Positions 1-8,513 of a stretch of 64,000 nt of DNA are shown piece after piece. The notes beneath the pieces are model-generated. The model saw only the letters and a program-made list of their open reading frames with translations, searched no databases and had not been told where the DNA came from. The stretch's first letter is position 1. Each line of letters starts with the position of its first letter. Made by a program: the position numbers and the translations under genes. This DNA is from Betaproteobacteria bacterium (GTDB lineage: Bacteria; Pseudomonadota; Gammaproteobacteria; Burkholderiales; SG8-41), in NCBI GenBank assembly GCA_947486575.1, contig CANKUB010000005.1, forward strand, positions 25,500-89,499, given 5' to 3'.

Positions 1-2
1 AC

Positions 3-1394
3 ACCATTATTACTTGGATCTGCGTGGTGGTTTTCGTTCTGGTGTTCGGCTTCATGTTCTACGCCGTGTACGCGCACCGCAAATCGGTGGGACACAAAGC
101 GGCAAATTTTCACGAGCATTTCTGGGTTGAAGTGGCGTGGACACTCGCGCCCGCCATTATTTTGCTCACCATGATGGTGCCAGCCACCAAATCCCTGGTC
201 ATGCTGCGCGATACCTCCGACGCGGATTTGACCATCAAAGCCACCGGCTACCAATGGAAATGGGGCTACGATTACATTCGGGGCGAAGGCGAAGGCATCA
301 GCTTCTACAGCAGCCTTTCGACGCCGCAGGCGCAAATCCAGGGTACCGAACCCAAAGGTGAACACTACCTGCTCGAAACCGACACCGTTGTTGTTGTTCC
401 AGTGGGCAAAAAAGTGCGTATGCTGGTGACGGCGGCTGACGTCATTCACGCCTGGTGGGTGCCAGCGCTTTCGGTGAAGCAAGACGCCGTGCCGGGCTTT
501 ATTCGTGACACCTGGTTCAAGGCTGAAAAGCCGGGCATCTTCCGCGGTCAATGTGCGGAGCTCTGCGGCAAGGATCACGGTTTTATGCCGATTGTGGTTG
601 AGGTGAAATCCGCTGCCGATTACAGCGCGTGGGTTGCCAGTCAAAAAGCCAATATGAAAAAGGCGGCGGTTGCTGAAGCGCCCGATAAAGCCTGGACGCT
701 GGATGAGTTGAAGGCGCGCGGCGAAAAAGTCTACGCCAGCAATTGCGTAGCCTGCCATCAAGCGAGCGGCATGGGTCTGCCGCCGACATTCCCTGCACTG
801 TCTGGATCGAAAATCGCCACCGGCCCGAAAGAAGGTCACCTGGCGATGGTGTTGAACGGCAAAGCCGGTACCGCAATGGCGGCGTTCAAGCACTTGTCTG
901 ACGCGGATATTGCGGGCGTAGTTACGTACGAGCGTAATGCCTGGGCCAACAAAACCGGCGACATGGTCACGCCAGCGGAAGTGAAAGCTGCGCGTGGCGG
1001 TGGTGCCGCTCCAGTGGCCGCTGCACCTGCGGCAGAAGTTGTCGCGCCCGCTGCGGCTGTTGCTGCGGGTGCCACAGGTGCATTACCTGCGGCGGTTTAC
1101 TACGATTCCGGCAAAGCGACCGCCAGCGCCGAAGGCAAAACTTCGCTGGATGCCGTGATTGCGCATCTAAAAACCAACGCCGACGCTAAAGTGGAAGTTA
1201 CTGGCTACACCGACAAAGCAGGCAACCTCGCCGCGAACATGGAGTTGGCCAAACAGCGCGCGGTCAGCGTGCGCGATGCGTTGATGGCAGCAGGGGTGGC
1301 CAAAGAGCGCATCAGCATGAAGCCGCCGGCAACGGTTGAGGCTGGCGGCGATGGCAAGCAAGCGCGCCGCGTGGATATCAAGCCTACTGCGTAA
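3..1394 (+). CDS. coxB: Cytochrome c oxidase subunit II fused to cytochrome c and OmpA-like domains (5' partial)
   Basis: The reading frame is open from the left edge, so the signal peptide and first membrane helix are cut off. The first domain is subunit II, which takes electrons at the CuA centre: the ligand set is visible as C-x3-C-x3-H-x2-M at about nt 550-587, with the partner His in VIHAWW near nt 445. A mono-heme cytochrome c domain follows (CVACH, nt 744-758). After an Ala/Pro/Val linker (about nt 1000-1080) comes an OmpA-like peptidoglycan-binding domain with the motif VEVTGYTDKAG near nt 1190-1220. CuA plus heme c is the common caa3 arrangement; the extra OmpA-like tail is unusual. 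It heads the cox gene run and is followed by coxA. Confidence 0.95.
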   Translation, partial: TIITWICVVVFVLVFGFMFYAVYAHRKSVGHKAANFHEHFWVEVAWTLAPAIILLTMMVPATKSLVMLRDTSDADLTIKATGYQWKWGYDYIRGEGEGISFYSSLSTPQAQIQGTEPKGEHYLLETDTVVVVPVGKKVRMLVTAADVIHAWWVPALSVKQDAVPGFIRDTWFKAEKPGIFRGQCAELCGKDHGFMPIVVEVKSAADYSAWVASQKANMKKAAVAEAPDKAWTLDELKARGEKVYASNCVACHQASGMGLPPTFPALSGSKIATGPKEGHLAMVLNGKAGTAMAAFKHLSDADIAGVVTYERNAWANKTGDMVTPAEVKAARGGGAAPVAAAPAAEVVAPAAAVAAGATGALPAAVYYDSGKATASAEGKTSLDAVIAHLKTNADAKVEVTGYTDKAGNLAANMELAKQRAVSVRDALMAAGVAKERISMKPPATVEAGGDGKQARRVDIKPTA

Positions 1395-1415
1395 TAGCGA
1401 TCTTGGTGAAATAAC

Positions 1416-1432
1416 ATAAGTATTTGTTTTTA
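1416..1432 (-). repeat. Dispersed AAAACAAATACTTA motif, copy 1
   Basis: On the minus strand this reads TAAAAACAAATACTTAT, a full match to the recurring 17-base motif. It lies 21 bases after the coxB stop and about 30 bases before coxA. No hairpin accompanies it. Confidence 0.75.
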
Positions 1433-1462
1433 AATAATAATTTTTAGAGAACCGGAGCCACA

Positions 1463-3070
1463 ATGAGCACCGCTACCCACGACGCCGCGCATGGTCACGA
1501 TCACGGTCACGACGATCACGCTCACGAGCACAAGCCCTACGGCATGATGCGCTGGGTTGGTTCGACCAACCATAAAGACATCGGCACCATGTATTTATGG
1601 TTCAGCTTCACCATGTTTTTGGTCGGCGGGGTGATGGCGCTGATCATTCGCGCTGAATTGTTCCAGCCCGGCCTGCAAATCGTGCGGCCTGAGTTCTTTA
1701 ACTCGATGACCACTTACCACGGCCTGATCATGGTGTTCGGCGCCATCATGCCGGCCTTCGTGGGTTTTGCTAACTGGCTGATTCCGATGCAAATCGGCGC
1801 TCCCGATATGGCGTTCCCGCGCATGAACAATCTGTCGTTCTGGCTGCTGCCGCCAGCGGCCATGTTGCTGATTGCAGCACAGTTCGCTCCCGGCGGAGGC
1901 GCTGGTGTGGGCTGGACGATGTATGCGCCGTTGACGACTCAAGCTGGCCCGGCGATGGATCTCACCATCTTCGCGGTACACATTCTGGGCATGTCGTCGA
2001 TCATGGGGTCAATCAACATCATCACCACCATTCTCAATATGCGCGCGCCCGGCATGGGCCTGATGAAAATGCCGCTGTTTTGCTGGACATGGCTGATTAC
2101 CGCTTACCTGCTGGTGGCCTCGATGCCGGTGCTGGCTGGTGCGGTGACCATGACTTTGACCGACCGCCATTTTGGTACCAACTTCTTTAACGCAGCGGGC
2201 GGCGGCGACCCGGTTTTGTATCAGCACATCTTCTGGTTCTTCGGCCACCCCGAGGTGTACATCATCGCCATTCCCGCTTTCGGCGTGGTGTCGCAGGTAA
2301 TCCCGGCGTTCTCGCGCAAACCGCTGTTTGGTTATGCCTCGATGGTGTATGCCACGGCGTCGATCGCGATTCTCTCGTTCATGGTTTGGGCGCACCACAT
2401 GTACACCGTTGGCATGCCGGTTGAAACGCAACTGTTTTTTATGTACGCGACAACGTTGATTGCCATTCCGACTGGCGTAAAAGTGTTCAACTGGGTGGCG
2501 ACGATGTGGAAGGGATCGCTCACGTTTGAGACGCCGATGCTGTTTGCTTTAGGATTCCTGTTCCTGTTTACGCTCGGCGGATTCACCGGGTTGGTGTTGT
2601 CCATCGTGCCGGTGGATGTGCAAATTCACGATACCTACTACGTGGTGGCGCACTTTCACTACGTGATGGTGGCTGGCGCGTTGTTCTCAGCGTTTGCCGG
2701 AATTTATTTCTGGCTGCCGAAGTGGACCGGGCGCATGTATAACGAGACCTTGGGCAAATGGCACTTCTGGCTGTCGTTGGTTTTCTTTAACGTCACCTTC
2801 TTTGTGCAGCATTTCCTGGGCCTTGCGGGGATGCCGCGCCGCGTGCCGGATTACGCCCTTCAGTTCGCCGAGTTCAATGCGATTTCATCGGTAGGCGCGT
2901 TTGGTTTCGGCTTATCGCAATTACTGTTCCTCTACATTGTTTTGAAGTGCATTTGCAGCGGCGAAAAAGCGCTGGATAAACAATGGGAAGGTGCCGATAG
3001 CATTGAGTGGACCATGCTGCCATCACCTGCGCCGTACCATAGCTTCACCACGCCACCGACTATAAAGTAG
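1463..3070 (+). CDS. coxA: Cytochrome c oxidase subunit I
   Basis: This 535-residue multi-spanning protein carries the catalytic heme a and heme a3-CuB site of aa3 oxidase. The ligands are visible: H86 (TTYHG) and H399 for heme a, H262 with the cross-linked Y266 in GHPEVY and the H311-H312 pair for CuB, and H397 for heme a3. The Glu of GHPEVY and a Lys in IPTGVK (about 340) mark a type A1 oxidase with D and K proton channels. The first 24 residues are a His/Asp-rich tail that could bind metal; that role is inference. The start is supported by GGAG at 1453-1456. Confidence 0.98.
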   Translation: MSTATHDAAHGHDHGHDDHAHEHKPYGMMRWVGSTNHKDIGTMYLWFSFTMFLVGGVMALIIRAELFQPGLQIVRPEFFNSMTTYHGLIMVFGAIMPAFVGFANWLIPMQIGAPDMAFPRMNNLSFWLLPPAAMLLIAAQFAPGGGAGVGWTMYAPLTTQAGPAMDLTIFAVHILGMSSIMGSINIITTILNMRAPGMGLMKMPLFCWTWLITAYLLVASMPVLAGAVTMTLTDRHFGTNFFNAAGGGDPVLYQHIFWFFGHPEVYIIAIPAFGVVSQVIPAFSRKPLFGYASMVYATASIAILSFMVWAHHMYTVGMPVETQLFFMYATTLIAIPTGVKVFNWVATMWKGSLTFETPMLFALGFLFLFTLGGFTGLVLSIVPVDVQIHDTYYVVAHFHYVMVAGALFSAFAGIYFWLPKWTGRMYNETLGKWHFWLSLVFFNVTFFVQHFLGLAGMPRRVPDYALQFAEFNAISSVGAFGFGLSQLLFLYIVLKCICSGEKALDKQWEGADSIEWTMLPSPAPYHSFTTPPTIK

Positions 3071-3089
3071 GCTGAGGCAAGCCATCGCG

Positions 3090-3227
3090 ATGTCCGAAGC
3101 CATCAATGAAGAAGCGCGGCAGAAACAAATCAAGCGCAACATCCGCCTTACGGCGTCGGCGTTGTGGTTGATTGTCGCGGTGATTTTTTGCTACATGATG
3201 GCGAAATATTACTGGATGAGCCGATGA
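3090..3227 (+). CDS. Cytochrome oxidase small assembly protein
   Basis: A 45-codon gene with a charged N-terminus (MSEAINEEARQKQ) and one membrane helix at about residues 20-38. Its stop overlaps the ctaG start (ATGA at 3224-3227). Short one-helix proteins at exactly this place, between coxA and ctaG, are known in betaproteobacterial cox operons and are annotated as small assembly proteins. The assignment rests on size, topology and position. The copper-delivery step with CtaG is the likely place of action, but that is inference. Confidence 0.8.
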   Translation: MSEAINEEARQKQIKRNIRLTASALWLIVAVIFCYMMAKYYWMSR

Positions 3228-3811
3228 ATCCGGGGCAAACCAAGCGCACTTTGCGTATCAATCGGCAGATGTTTGTACGCCTGAGTTTTTTTGCGTTGCT
3301 GATGTTCGGTTTTGGCTATGCGATGGTGCCTTACTACAAAAAGTTTTGTCAGGTCACGGGCCTTAACAATCTGTTGCAGCCGGATACTGTTGTCAGCAAT
3401 ACGCAGGTGGATAAATCACGCTGGGTCACGCTGGAGTTCGACGCCAACACGCACGGCATGCCGTGGCAGTTTGCGCCGGTGCAACGCAGCGTGCGGGTGC
3501 ATCCGGGTGAAATGACGCAGGTGGCATTTGAGATCAAAAATAACGGCGGCAGCACGATGGTGGGGCAGGCCATACCGAGTTATGGCCCTAAACACGGCGC
3601 ACCGTTCGTGAAAAAGCTCGAATGCTTTTGCTTCAAGCAGCAGGTGCTGGCGGCGGGTGAATCCCGTCAGATGCCGGTGCAGTTTGTGATTGATGCAGCG
3701 TTGCCAGCCAGCGTAACCACATTGACGTTGTCGTATACGTTTTTTGAGGTGCCGGCGGCAGATAAGAAAAATGCGTCTGCGCCAACTGTGGCGACAGGAA
3801 AAGCAGGTTAG
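3224..3811 (+). CDS. ctaG: Cytochrome c oxidase assembly protein CtaG (Cox11 family)
   Basis: This protein of about 195 residues has one N-terminal membrane helix (residues 17-34) and a periplasmic Cox11 domain that delivers copper to the CuB site of subunit I. The copper-binding CFCF motif sits at residues 134-137, and the conserved VPYYKKFCQVTG segment follows the helix. The start at 3224 overlaps the stop of the small assembly gene. A longer frame from 3164 would run into that gene and is not needed. It belongs to the same transcription unit as coxB and coxA. Confidence 0.95.
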   Translation: MNPGQTKRTLRINRQMFVRLSFFALLMFGFGYAMVPYYKKFCQVTGLNNLLQPDTVVSNTQVDKSRWVTLEFDANTHGMPWQFAPVQRSVRVHPGEMTQVAFEIKNNGGSTMVGQAIPSYGPKHGAPFVKKLECFCFKQQVLAAGESRQMPVQFVIDAALPASVTTLTLSYTFFEVPAADKKNASAPTVATGKAG

Positions 3812-3817
3812 TGCCGA

Positions 3818-4033
3818 TTGGAAAATGGAAAACAGCCGGAAGAGCCAAAAACAGCCTCATTGTTTCAAGCCATAAAAATGGTGTTGTCAGCGTTTATTGG
3901 CATACGTAAACAGGGTTTGCAGCAAGAGAAGATTAAGGTAACGCCGGTGCAGGTAGTGATTACCGGCATCATCATGGCGGCACTTTTTGCGTTAACGGTA
4001 AGAACGATAGTGCACTTGGTGCTTGGTAAGTAA
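3818..4033 (+). CDS. DUF2970 family membrane protein
   Basis: A small protein of about 71 residues with a cytoplasmic N-terminal half (SLFQAIKMVLSAFIGIRKQ) and one membrane helix near the C-terminus. The pattern matches DUF2970 proteins, which are habitually encoded between ctaG and coxC in betaproteobacteria. The frame has only a TTG start at 3818; the nearby ATG at 3825 is in another frame. The function is unknown; the location suggests a role in oxidase biogenesis. Confidence 0.75.
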   Translation: MENGKQPEEPKTASLFQAIKMVLSAFIGIRKQGLQQEKIKVTPVQVVITGIIMAALFALTVRTIVHLVLGK

Positions 4034-4053
4034 CACAAGTAAGTAACATAAGT
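4028..4053 (+). repeat. Two tandem 13-base repeats in the coxC leader
   Basis: Two adjacent copies of AAGTAACAYAAGT, differing at one base, lie between the DUF2970 gene and coxC; the first overlaps the end of the DUF2970 gene. A third, degenerate start (GAGTGATG) follows. The TAACATAAGT core is shared with the sequence just after coxB (1412-1420). Confidence 0.6.
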
Positions 4054-4118
4054 GAGTGATGCACGTTGCAAGTTGTAAATTGTATTAGCCAGACGAACAG
4101 AAATTTGAGGATAAACAC

Positions 4119-4997
4119 ATGACGACGCAGCAGCATACGGCTCATCCCGCCGACTCCACCAACTACTACGTGCCGGGGCTGTCGCATTGGCCGATAACAG
4201 CCTCGGTGGCCATGGCATTACTGGGCTTTGGCGCAGCTTTTTCGATGAATCACATGGCTGGCGGCAATGTAATGCTGATCCTGGGGTTTATTGTGCTGTT
4301 TGTGATGTTCGGTGGCTGGTTCAGCACGGTGGCGCACGAATCCGAAGGCGGCATGTACAACAAGCAGGTCGGCATGTCGTTTCGCTGGGGTATGAGCTGG
4401 TTCATCTTCTCCGAAGTCATGTTCTTCGGCGCATTCTTTGGCGCGCTGGGTTACATGCGGCTGTACTCGGTGCCTGATCTGGGCAGCCTCGAACACCAGG
4501 CTCTGATGTGGCCCGGTTTCAAAGGTGGATGGCCCACGGCGGGCCCGCACTTTAAGCCCGGCGATTTCACCCCGATGGGCGCTTGGGGCATACCGGCCAT
4601 CAATACCGCATTGCTGCTGACATCCGGCGTTACCCTAACCATTGCGCATTGGGGCCTGCTCAAGAAAAACCGTGCACAGCTGATCTGGGGTTTGGCCGCG
4701 ACTATCGCGCTGGGCATGGTCTTTTTGGGTTTTCAGATTTACGAGTACTCGCACGCGTATTCCGAGATGAACCTGAAGCTCACCAGCGGTGCATACGGTT
4801 CAACGTTCTTCATGTTGACCGGCTTTCACGGCTTTCACGTCACCGTTGGCACCATCATGCTGTGGGTGATTTTGTTCCGCAGCGTTGCGGGACATTTCAC
4901 CCCTGAAAACCACTTTGGTTTTGAAGGCGTTGCGTGGTATTGGCACTTCGTGGATGTGGTATGGGTGTTGCTCTTCGTTCTGGTCTACATACTTTAA
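4119..4997 (+). CDS. coxC: Cytochrome c oxidase subunit III
   Basis: This 292-residue protein has seven predicted membrane helices and is the third core subunit of aa3 oxidase. Family hallmarks are visible: a WPI start of the first helix, MSFRWGMSWFIFSEVMFF with the conserved Glu, an H-A-Y-S-E-M segment, GFHGFHV, and the C-terminal WYWHFVDVVW stretch. The start is preceded by TTGAGGA at 4105-4111. It ends just ahead of a strong bidirectional hairpin, so it is probably the last gene of the coxB-coxA-ctaG-coxC unit. Confidence 0.97.
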   Translation: MTTQQHTAHPADSTNYYVPGLSHWPITASVAMALLGFGAAFSMNHMAGGNVMLILGFIVLFVMFGGWFSTVAHESEGGMYNKQVGMSFRWGMSWFIFSEVMFFGAFFGALGYMRLYSVPDLGSLEHQALMWPGFKGGWPTAGPHFKPGDFTPMGAWGIPAINTALLLTSGVTLTIAHWGLLKKNRAQLIWGLAATIALGMVFLGFQIYEYSHAYSEMNLKLTSGAYGSTFFMLTGFHGFHVTVGTIMLWVILFRSVAGHFTPENHFGFEGVAWYWHFVDVVWVLLFVLVYIL

Positions 4998-5018
4998 ACC
5001 GCGCGGGTAACGCTCAAT

Positions 5019-5048
5019 AAAAAGCCGCACCCGAGGGTGCGGCTTTTT
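5019..5048. terminator. Bidirectional intrinsic terminator
   Basis: The arms AAAAAGCCGCACCC and GGGTGCGGCTTTTT form a perfect GC-rich stem with a two-base loop, flanked by A and T tracts. It lies between the convergent coxC (plus) and DUF2909 (minus) genes and can serve both. Confidence 0.92.
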
Positions 5049-5072
5049 ACTTCCGGGCAATTGATCAATCTC

Positions 5073-5267
5073 TCAAAGTTTGCCGGTTATAAAGCCAAAA
5101 TGTATTCCCGCCATCAACAACAAAAAAAGTGTCACCGACAGCGCCACGCGTACCGTGAGCGCGCGTACCATGCGCTCGCTCGAACCATTGTCTCTCAGCA
5201 TGAAATACGCCGCCGAGCCAAGGCTGTAAATGATGAACACCAGAAAAAGAATCACGATATATTTCAT
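5073..5267 (-). CDS. DUF2909 family twin-transmembrane protein
   Basis: A 64-residue protein with two membrane helices (about residues 2-20 and 36-58) joined by a short loop with MLRDNGSSERMVRALTVR. This matches DUF2909 proteins, which lie opposite the SURF1 gene in many betaproteobacterial cox loci. The ATG at 5267 is preferred over an upstream frame start at 5303, which would overlap the divergent SURF1 gene. The function is unknown. Confidence 0.75.
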   Translation of the reverse strand: MKYIVILFLVFIIYSLGSAAYFMLRDNGSSERMVRALTVRVALSVTLFLLLMAGIHFGFITGKL

Positions 5268-5302
5268 GGCGGAAGTGTAATCCAAGCGAGGGTGGAGCGC
5301 CA

Positions 5303-6031
5303 TTGAGAGTCGCCGGACGTGATTTTGCGCCTGCGGCTTGGGCGACGCTTGCCATGCTGGCTGGAGTCGCGCTAACCATTGCCTTGGGCTACTGGCAATT
5401 GGGCCGTGCCGATACCAAGCAGGCGCTACAGAATCGCATCAGTGAGCTCGCGCAGCAAGCACCGATTGTCATCGCAATCAACGACGTGAAACTGGAGGAT
5501 GTGGAACTCAGGCCGATAGAGGCGCGTGGGCGATACGAGCCGCGTTACGTCGTGTTTATCGATAATCGCGTGTACAAACATCAACCGGGTTATTACGTAA
5601 TGATGCCGTTGCGGCTGGCGGGCAGCGAAAAGATACTGCTGATAAACCGTGGCTGGGTCGCTGCTGGCGCTGAACGCAATCAGGCGCCGCAGGTCAAAAC
5701 CCCGGAAGGCGAGGTCGTGGTACGCGGTACTGCGGTAGCGTTCAGCGAACGTTTTCTGGAGTTATCCAGTAAGGTGGCGGAGGGTAACGTCTGGCAAAAT
5801 ATGTTGCTGGAGCGCTACCGGCAGGCAACAAAACTCTATGTTCAGCCGCTTATTTTGCAGCAGGCCGAATCAGGCCAGGACGACGGGCTGGTGCGCGATT
5901 GGCCGCCGGTTGATTTAAAGCGCAACACCCATCTCGCGTACGCCGTGCAGTGGTTTGCGCTGGCCGCCGCCATATTTATCTATTACGTGGTAATCAATGT
6001 CCGCAGAAAACCCAACGCCGCAGCTGACTGA
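5303..6031 (+). CDS. SURF1 family cytochrome oxidase biogenesis protein
   Basis: This 242-residue protein has the SURF1 layout: an N-terminal membrane helix ending in the conserved LGYWQLGRA (about residues 27-35), a periplasmic domain, and a second helix near the C-terminus ending just before the basic tail. SURF1 proteins help insert heme a into oxidase subunit I. The motifs NRGWVAAG and LAYAVQWFALA are typical. The start is a TTG at 5303 with GGTGGAG upstream. Its last 35 bases overlap the next gene. Confidence 0.92.
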   Translation: MRVAGRDFAPAAWATLAMLAGVALTIALGYWQLGRADTKQALQNRISELAQQAPIVIAINDVKLEDVELRPIEARGRYEPRYVVFIDNRVYKHQPGYYVMMPLRLAGSEKILLINRGWVAAGAERNQAPQVKTPEGEVVVRGTAVAFSERFLELSSKVAEGNVWQNMLLERYRQATKLYVQPLILQQAESGQDDGLVRDWPPVDLKRNTHLAYAVQWFALAAAIFIYYVVINVRRKPNAAAD

Positions 6032-6608
6032 TCAACCCGCAGAACAACGCAAGAGCCAGCGTATGTTGTTGCTGGTGGCGGCAGTGTGCATCGCGCCTTT
6101 TGTGGCCTCATGGGCGCTGTATTTCTTTTGGCAGCCATCAGGCCGCATCAATTACGGGGAGTTGGTGGAAGGTGTGACCGTGCCACTGGGCGCGCTTGCC
6201 ACTGCTACTGAAGGCAAACCGTTCGACTTTGCGCAAGTGCGTGGGCGCTGGGTATTTGTAACAGTCGATTCCGGTGCGTGCGATGATTATTGTCAGAAGA
6301 AGCTGTGGAAAATGCGGCAAGTTCGATTGACGCAAGGCAAATATCTCGAGCGTATTGAGCGTGTGTGGCTGGTGAGCGATACGCAAAATGTTGCCGCTAC
6401 CGTGATCAAAGAATACGACGGCACATGGTTAGTTGCCGCGCAAAACAGTGCAACCCTCAAAACGTTTCCGTTTCGCGATGTGCAACGTGATCACATTTAC
6501 CTGGTTGATCCGCTGGGTAACGTGGTACTGCGTTTTCCGAAAGAAGCCGACCCCAGCCGCATGAAAAAAGATCTGGAGCGCTTGCTGCGCGTTTCGCGCA
6601 TCGGGTAA
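5997..6608 (+). CDS. Sco-like thioredoxin-fold membrane protein in the cox locus
   Basis: This 203-residue protein has one membrane helix (about residues 23-44) and a periplasmic domain with a CDDYC motif (C95, C99) at the place where Sco proteins have CPxxC. LVDPLGNVVLRFP near residue 170 also matches the Sco fold, but I see no clear counterpart of the distal copper-binding His. It lies between SURF1 and ctaA. It could be a thiol-disulfide partner or divergent copper chaperone for oxidase assembly; the exact role is inference. Confidence 0.78.
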   Translation: MSAENPTPQLTDQPAEQRKSQRMLLLVAAVCIAPFVASWALYFFWQPSGRINYGELVEGVTVPLGALATATEGKPFDFAQVRGRWVFVTVDSGACDDYCQKKLWKMRQVRLTQGKYLERIERVWLVSDTQNVAATVIKEYDGTWLVAAQNSATLKTFPFRDVQRDHIYLVDPLGNVVLRFPKEADPSRMKKDLERLLRVSRIG

Positions 6609-6612
6609 AGAC

Positions 6613-7605
6613 ATGGCTACGTATTTGTTTCGTAACATTATTTATTTCACGGCTGCGTTCACATTCGTAGTCGTTGTAGTCGGCGCTTTCGTGCGCTTGA
6701 CCGATGCCGGTTTGGGGTGTCCCGACTGGCCAGGTTGCTACGGCAAAATTACCCCCAAACACGCCGCGCAAAATATTGCCAAAGCCATCGCCGAACAAGG
6801 CGGCACGCACGGACCCGTGTCCACGCAAAAAGCGTGGCACGAAATGGGCCATCGCTACCTTGCTGGCACGCTGGGTTTGTTGATACTCGGCATTATGGTA
6901 ATGGCATGGACACGCGGCGTGCGCGCGCAACAGTCACCCTGGTTGGCGACTACTTTGCTGGCCCTGGTGATATTTCAGGCTGCGCTAGGCATGTGGACAG
7001 TAACGCTGCTGCTCAAGCCGGTCATCGTCACCCTGCATTTGCTCGGCGGCATGGCCACGCTGGCGTTGATGACTTGGCTTGCCTTGCGCCAGTCCGGGCG
7101 CAGCGAATCACAAGCGGCATGGTTACGCCCATGGGCGGCGTTGGGACTTGTGTTGCTCGTTATGCAAATCGCGCTGGGTGGCTGGGTCAGCACCAACTAC
7201 GCAGCGCTGGCGTGCATCGATCTGCCTACCTGTCACGGCGAGTGGGCGCCTAAAATGGATTTTGCGCACGGTTTTCAATTACTGCGCGAACTCGGCCAAA
7301 CGGCGGCAGGTGATAAATTAAGCTATGACGCGTTAACGGCGATTCACTGGACGCATCGCGCAGGTGCAGTGGTCGTCACACTTTATCTTGCGTGGCTTGC
7401 GTGGCAGGCTGCAAACGTGCCTCACTTACGCACCATTGCCGTCGGAGTTGGCGTGCTGCTGGCAGCACAAGTCGCTCTGGGCCTCAGCAACATCCTCACC
7501 GGCCTGAACCTGCTGGTCGCGGTAGGGCATAACGCAGGCGCGGCGCTGTTACTGGTGGCATTGGTGGTGCTAAACTTCGCGCTTTCCGTCAAAGCACACG
7601 CGTAG
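6613..7605 (+). CDS. ctaA: Heme A synthase
   Basis: An eight-helix membrane protein of 330 residues in the CtaA/Cox15 family, which oxidises the heme O methyl group to make heme A. Two Cys pairs in periplasmic loops are visible (LGCPDWPGC and LACIDLPTC), with the helix histidines HRYLAG, HLLGG, HWTHRAG and GHNAG that bind heme. The start lies four bases after the preceding stop, and ctaB follows after six bases, so these genes are co-transcribed. Confidence 0.95.
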   Translation: MATYLFRNIIYFTAAFTFVVVVVGAFVRLTDAGLGCPDWPGCYGKITPKHAAQNIAKAIAEQGGTHGPVSTQKAWHEMGHRYLAGTLGLLILGIMVMAWTRGVRAQQSPWLATTLLALVIFQAALGMWTVTLLLKPVIVTLHLLGGMATLALMTWLALRQSGRSESQAAWLRPWAALGLVLLVMQIALGGWVSTNYAALACIDLPTCHGEWAPKMDFAHGFQLLRELGQTAAGDKLSYDALTAIHWTHRAGAVVVTLYLAWLAWQAANVPHLRTIAVGVGVLLAAQVALGLSNILTGLNLLVAVGHNAGAALLLVALVVLNFALSVKAHA

Positions 7606-7611
7606 AACGCC

Positions 7612-8511
7612 ATGTCTTCCACTACCGTCACCGCGCCCCAGGGTTCGCGCATCCATCAGTTCTACCAACTGACCAAGCCGCGCGTGGTGTCATTGATTGT
7701 GTTCACCGCGATCATCGGCATGTTTCTCGCCGTGCCCGGCATGGCGCCACTGCAACCGTTGCTGGCGGGCACCGCCGGTATCGCGCTGGTGGCAGGCGCG
7801 GCGGCGGCCATCAACTGTCTGATCGAACAAAGGATTGATGGCGTGATGGCGCGTACCCGCGCACGGCCCTTGCCGCGCGGCCAGCTTACCTCGATGCAAA
7901 CACTGGTGTTCGCCAGCATCGTTGGCGGCAGCGGCTTGGCGCTGCTCTATGTGTGGGTGAATCCGCTGACCATGTGGCTGACGCTCGCCACGTTCGTGGG
8001 CTACGCGGTGATTTATACCGTGATACTCAAGCCGATGACGCCGCAGAATATTGTCATTGGCGGCGCGTCGGGTGCGATGCCGCCGGTGCTGGGCTGGGCC
8101 GCGATGACTGGCGAAGTGACTGCTGAAGCGCTGACGTTATTCCTGATTATTTTCGCATGGACGCCGCCGCATTTCTGGGCGCTTGCGCTGTATCGCCGCG
8201 AGGAATACGCCAAGGCAGGCGTGCCGATGCTGCCGGTAACCCACGGCGAAAAGTTCACGCGGCTGAATTTGCTGCTGTATACCATCATATTGGTGGCGTG
8301 CTCTGTGTTGCCCTTTACCACCAAATTGTCAGGCCTGGTCTATCTGGTGTCAGCACTCGCCCTGGGCGTCGGCTTCATGGTTTACGCCGTGCGGATTTAC
8401 CGCGTGTACAGCGACCAACTCGCACGCCAGACGTTTCGCTACTCGATCATGTATCTAACGGCATTGTTCGCCGCGCTGCTGATTGATCACTACCTGCGTG
8501 TCACGCTGTAG
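7612..8511 (+). CDS. ctaB: Heme O synthase (protoheme IX farnesyltransferase)
   Basis: This 299-residue polytopic UbiA-family prenyltransferase adds a farnesyl group to protoheme to give heme O, the substrate of CtaA. The prenyl-diphosphate/Mg site is seen as N-x-L-x4-I-D-x3-A-R-T-R-x-R-P-L-P near residues 67-88, and a second Asp-poor site lies near [16 protein letters not shown] (about 197-212). LTKPRVVSL at the N-terminus is a family hallmark. It is tightly packed with ctaA and sco1. Confidence 0.95.
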   Translation: MSSTTVTAPQGSRIHQFYQLTKPRVVSLIVFTAIIGMFLAVPGMAPLQPLLAGTAGIALVAGAAAAINCLIEQRIDGVMARTRARPLPRGQLTSMQTLVFASIVGGSGLALLYVWVNPLTMWLTLATFVGYAVIYTVILKPMTPQNIVIGGASGAMPPVLGWAAMTGEVTAEALTLFLIIFAWTPPHFWALALYRREEYAKAGVPMLPVTHGEKFTRLNLLLYTIILVACSVLPFTTKLSGLVYLVSALALGVGFMVYAVRIYRVYSDQLARQTFRYSIMYLTALFAALLIDHYLRVTL

Positions 8512-8513
8512 CG

